A DNA stretch of 20,440 nucleotides from a virus. The notes under the pieces were generated by a model, which saw only the letters and a program-made list of their open reading frames with translations, made no database searches and was not told where the DNA came from. The stretch spans positions 1,659 to 22,098 of IMG/VR virus record IMGVR_UViG_3300038825_000703; one strand, given 5' to 3'. Below are positions 19,497 to 20,440 of this stretch, one piece after another; position 1 is the first letter of the stretch; every line of letters starts with the position of its first letter. Position numbers and translations under genes: made by a program.

Positions 19497-20438
19497 TTAT
19501 GTCTCCATTAATTTTTTAAATGTTAAATAAGTTCCATAATAACCAGAACTATCTGAACTTGTTGTTTTTAATCTCAATTTATTATTAGAAGTATTTGTTA
19601 CATCATAAATAGCACTTGAAGCTAAACCATGATGGTCTTGAGCTGTGCTGGTATTTCCATAAGTTGTAATAAGGTCTTGTTCATTAGATGCAAATCCATC
19701 TGAACTTCCTTGCATAGAAACTCCAATATAACTTCTTGTACCAGCATTATTCCACATATAAGTATTAAATAATATTTCATAAACACCAGTTGAAGGAAAA
19801 GTAAATACTCCAGAACTTTCTGTTAATCCAGTTCCATGAGGTGCTCCACTTAATGTAGTGTATCTTGACCAACCACTATCCATTACAACTCCTGAAGCAT
19901 AGTTTTGATTTGACATTTTCCATCTATCAATTTCTGTAATTCCACCACCTTTAATAAGTGAGTAATCAATTCTTTTTAATGTACCAGCATCAGATACTAA
20001 AAATTCGTCTGTGTCTGCTGGTTCACTAGCAAGTTCAGTAGCACCAGAAATAATATCGTTATTTAATTTTGCTGAAGTAACTGCATTTGCATTTATTTTT
20101 GCAGTAGTAACTGCACTATCAACTATCTTAGCAGTAGAAACTGTAGCATCTGTCGGAACTCCAGCTGATAAAGAATTACCGAAGCACATAACGAAGTCAA
20201 TAACATCTCCTGTAGAAAGGTTAGATGCAAATGTAAGTGTTGAGCCACTTACTGTAAAACTGTCTGTCGGAGCTTGGATAGTTCCATTTAAGCTCACTAA
20301 AAATTGATTTACACTTTCATAGTCTGTGAAGTTTGAGCCACCATTTTGCATAGTGTACGCAGCTTGACCATTAACAGCAGTTATTGCGTCTAGCTTTACA
20401 AAGTTTCCTATTACTGGTGTCTTACCTATATATGCCAT
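19497..20438 (-). CDS. tail fibre protein with C1q-like tip, 313 residues
   Basis: Residues 1-90 form a T7-type fibre start (MAYIGKTPVIGNFVKLDAIT, VSGSTLTFASNLSTGDVIDF). A repetitive shaft follows at about 95-135 (STAKIVDSAVTTAKINANAV, TSAKLN), then a short collar. The C-terminal 140 residues include SGVFTFPSTGVYEILFNTYM and strands to YLTFKKL, a pattern like C1q/TNF-type trimeric heads. This protein likely binds the host surface. The start at 20438 is inside the window and the gene is complete, apart from any upstream control. Confidence 0.8.
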   Translation of the reverse strand: MAYIGKTPVIGNFVKLDAITAVNGQAAYTMQNGGSNFTDYESVNQFLVSLNGTIQAPTDSFTVSGSTLTFASNLSTGDVIDFVMCFGNSLSAGVPTDATVSTAKIVDSAVTTAKINANAVTSAKLNNDIISGATELASEPADTDEFLVSDAGTLKRIDYSLIKGGGITEIDRWKMSNQNYASGVVMDSGWSRYTTLSGAPHGTGLTESSGVFTFPSTGVYEILFNTYMWNNAGTRSYIGVSMQGSSDGFASNEQDLITTYGNTSTAQDHHGLASSAIYDVTNTSNNKLRLKTTSSDSSGYYGTYLTFKKLMET

Positions 20439-20440
20439 AA

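Noticed and set aside
20011-20307. 98-residue + strand frame
   Set aside because: It is antisense to the repetitive shaft of the fibre gene; its Ala/Ser/Val bias reflects that repeat.

Overview
This window looks like part of an AT-rich marine bacteriophage genome, most likely a short-tailed phage of SAR11 (Pelagibacter)-type bacteria, or an uncultured relative. The grounds are low G+C, A/T-ending codons, very tight packing with 1-16 nt gene overlaps, a GH24 lysozyme, a holin, C1q-like and Ser/Thr-rich fibre proteins, a GNAT-like virion gene, large ejection-type proteins, and a run of tiny lysine-rich proteins of the kind found in marine phages. No terminase, portal, capsid, polymerase, integrase, tRNA or CRISPR array is visible. 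The host and phage-group assignment is inference.

Layout. (1) Positions 1-811, + strand: small unknown genes, one a 33-residue single-span membrane protein, with a stretch (385-641) where reading frames compete. (2) Positions 817-877: a long GC-rich hairpin with a second hairpin inside it, between converging gene blocks. (3) Positions 898-2863, - strand island: a nuclease-like protein, a 2OG-Fe(II) oxygenase-like protein and a winged-helix protein, overlapping by 8 nt at each junction, then a repeat/palindrome control region and a 93-residue unknown. (4) Positions 2891-2927: a promoter that would give a nearly leaderless mRNA. (5) Positions 2928-7249, + strand early block: a PD-(D/E)XK/Cas4-RecB-like protein with a weak third motif, a coiled coil, a probable single-strand annealing protein, a DUF6378-like protein, a LexA-type winged helix, an XRE repressor and small unknowns. 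Two GGTGGT-armed hairpins each sit just ahead of a start codon. (6) Positions 20438 down to 7246, - strand late block, read right to left: C1q-like fibre, small assembly-like proteins, a second fibre/appendage protein, a GNAT-like protein, four virion/ejection proteins with a 36-residue membrane peptide between two of them, an XhlA-like membrane protein, an Hjc-like nuclease, small membrane/exported proteins, lysozyme, holin, coiled coil, and finally the tiny basic proteins.

The + early block probably handles recombination and regulation. The - late block builds the tail and ejection apparatus and lyses the cell. The island at 898-2863 runs against its neighbours, is locally richer in G+C, and joins a nuclease fold, an oxygenase and a DNA-binding protein to a repeat-bearing control region. 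It is the best candidate here for an undescribed module. The second is a set of four GC-rich, large-loop hairpins, all in the left 7.1 kb.

All genes were read by eye. Family names rest on remembered motif patterns, not searches. Several genes shorter than 60 codons (284, 4116, 6208, 7100, 7651, 7981, 8121, 8311, 10935, 16840) were found by direct translation.
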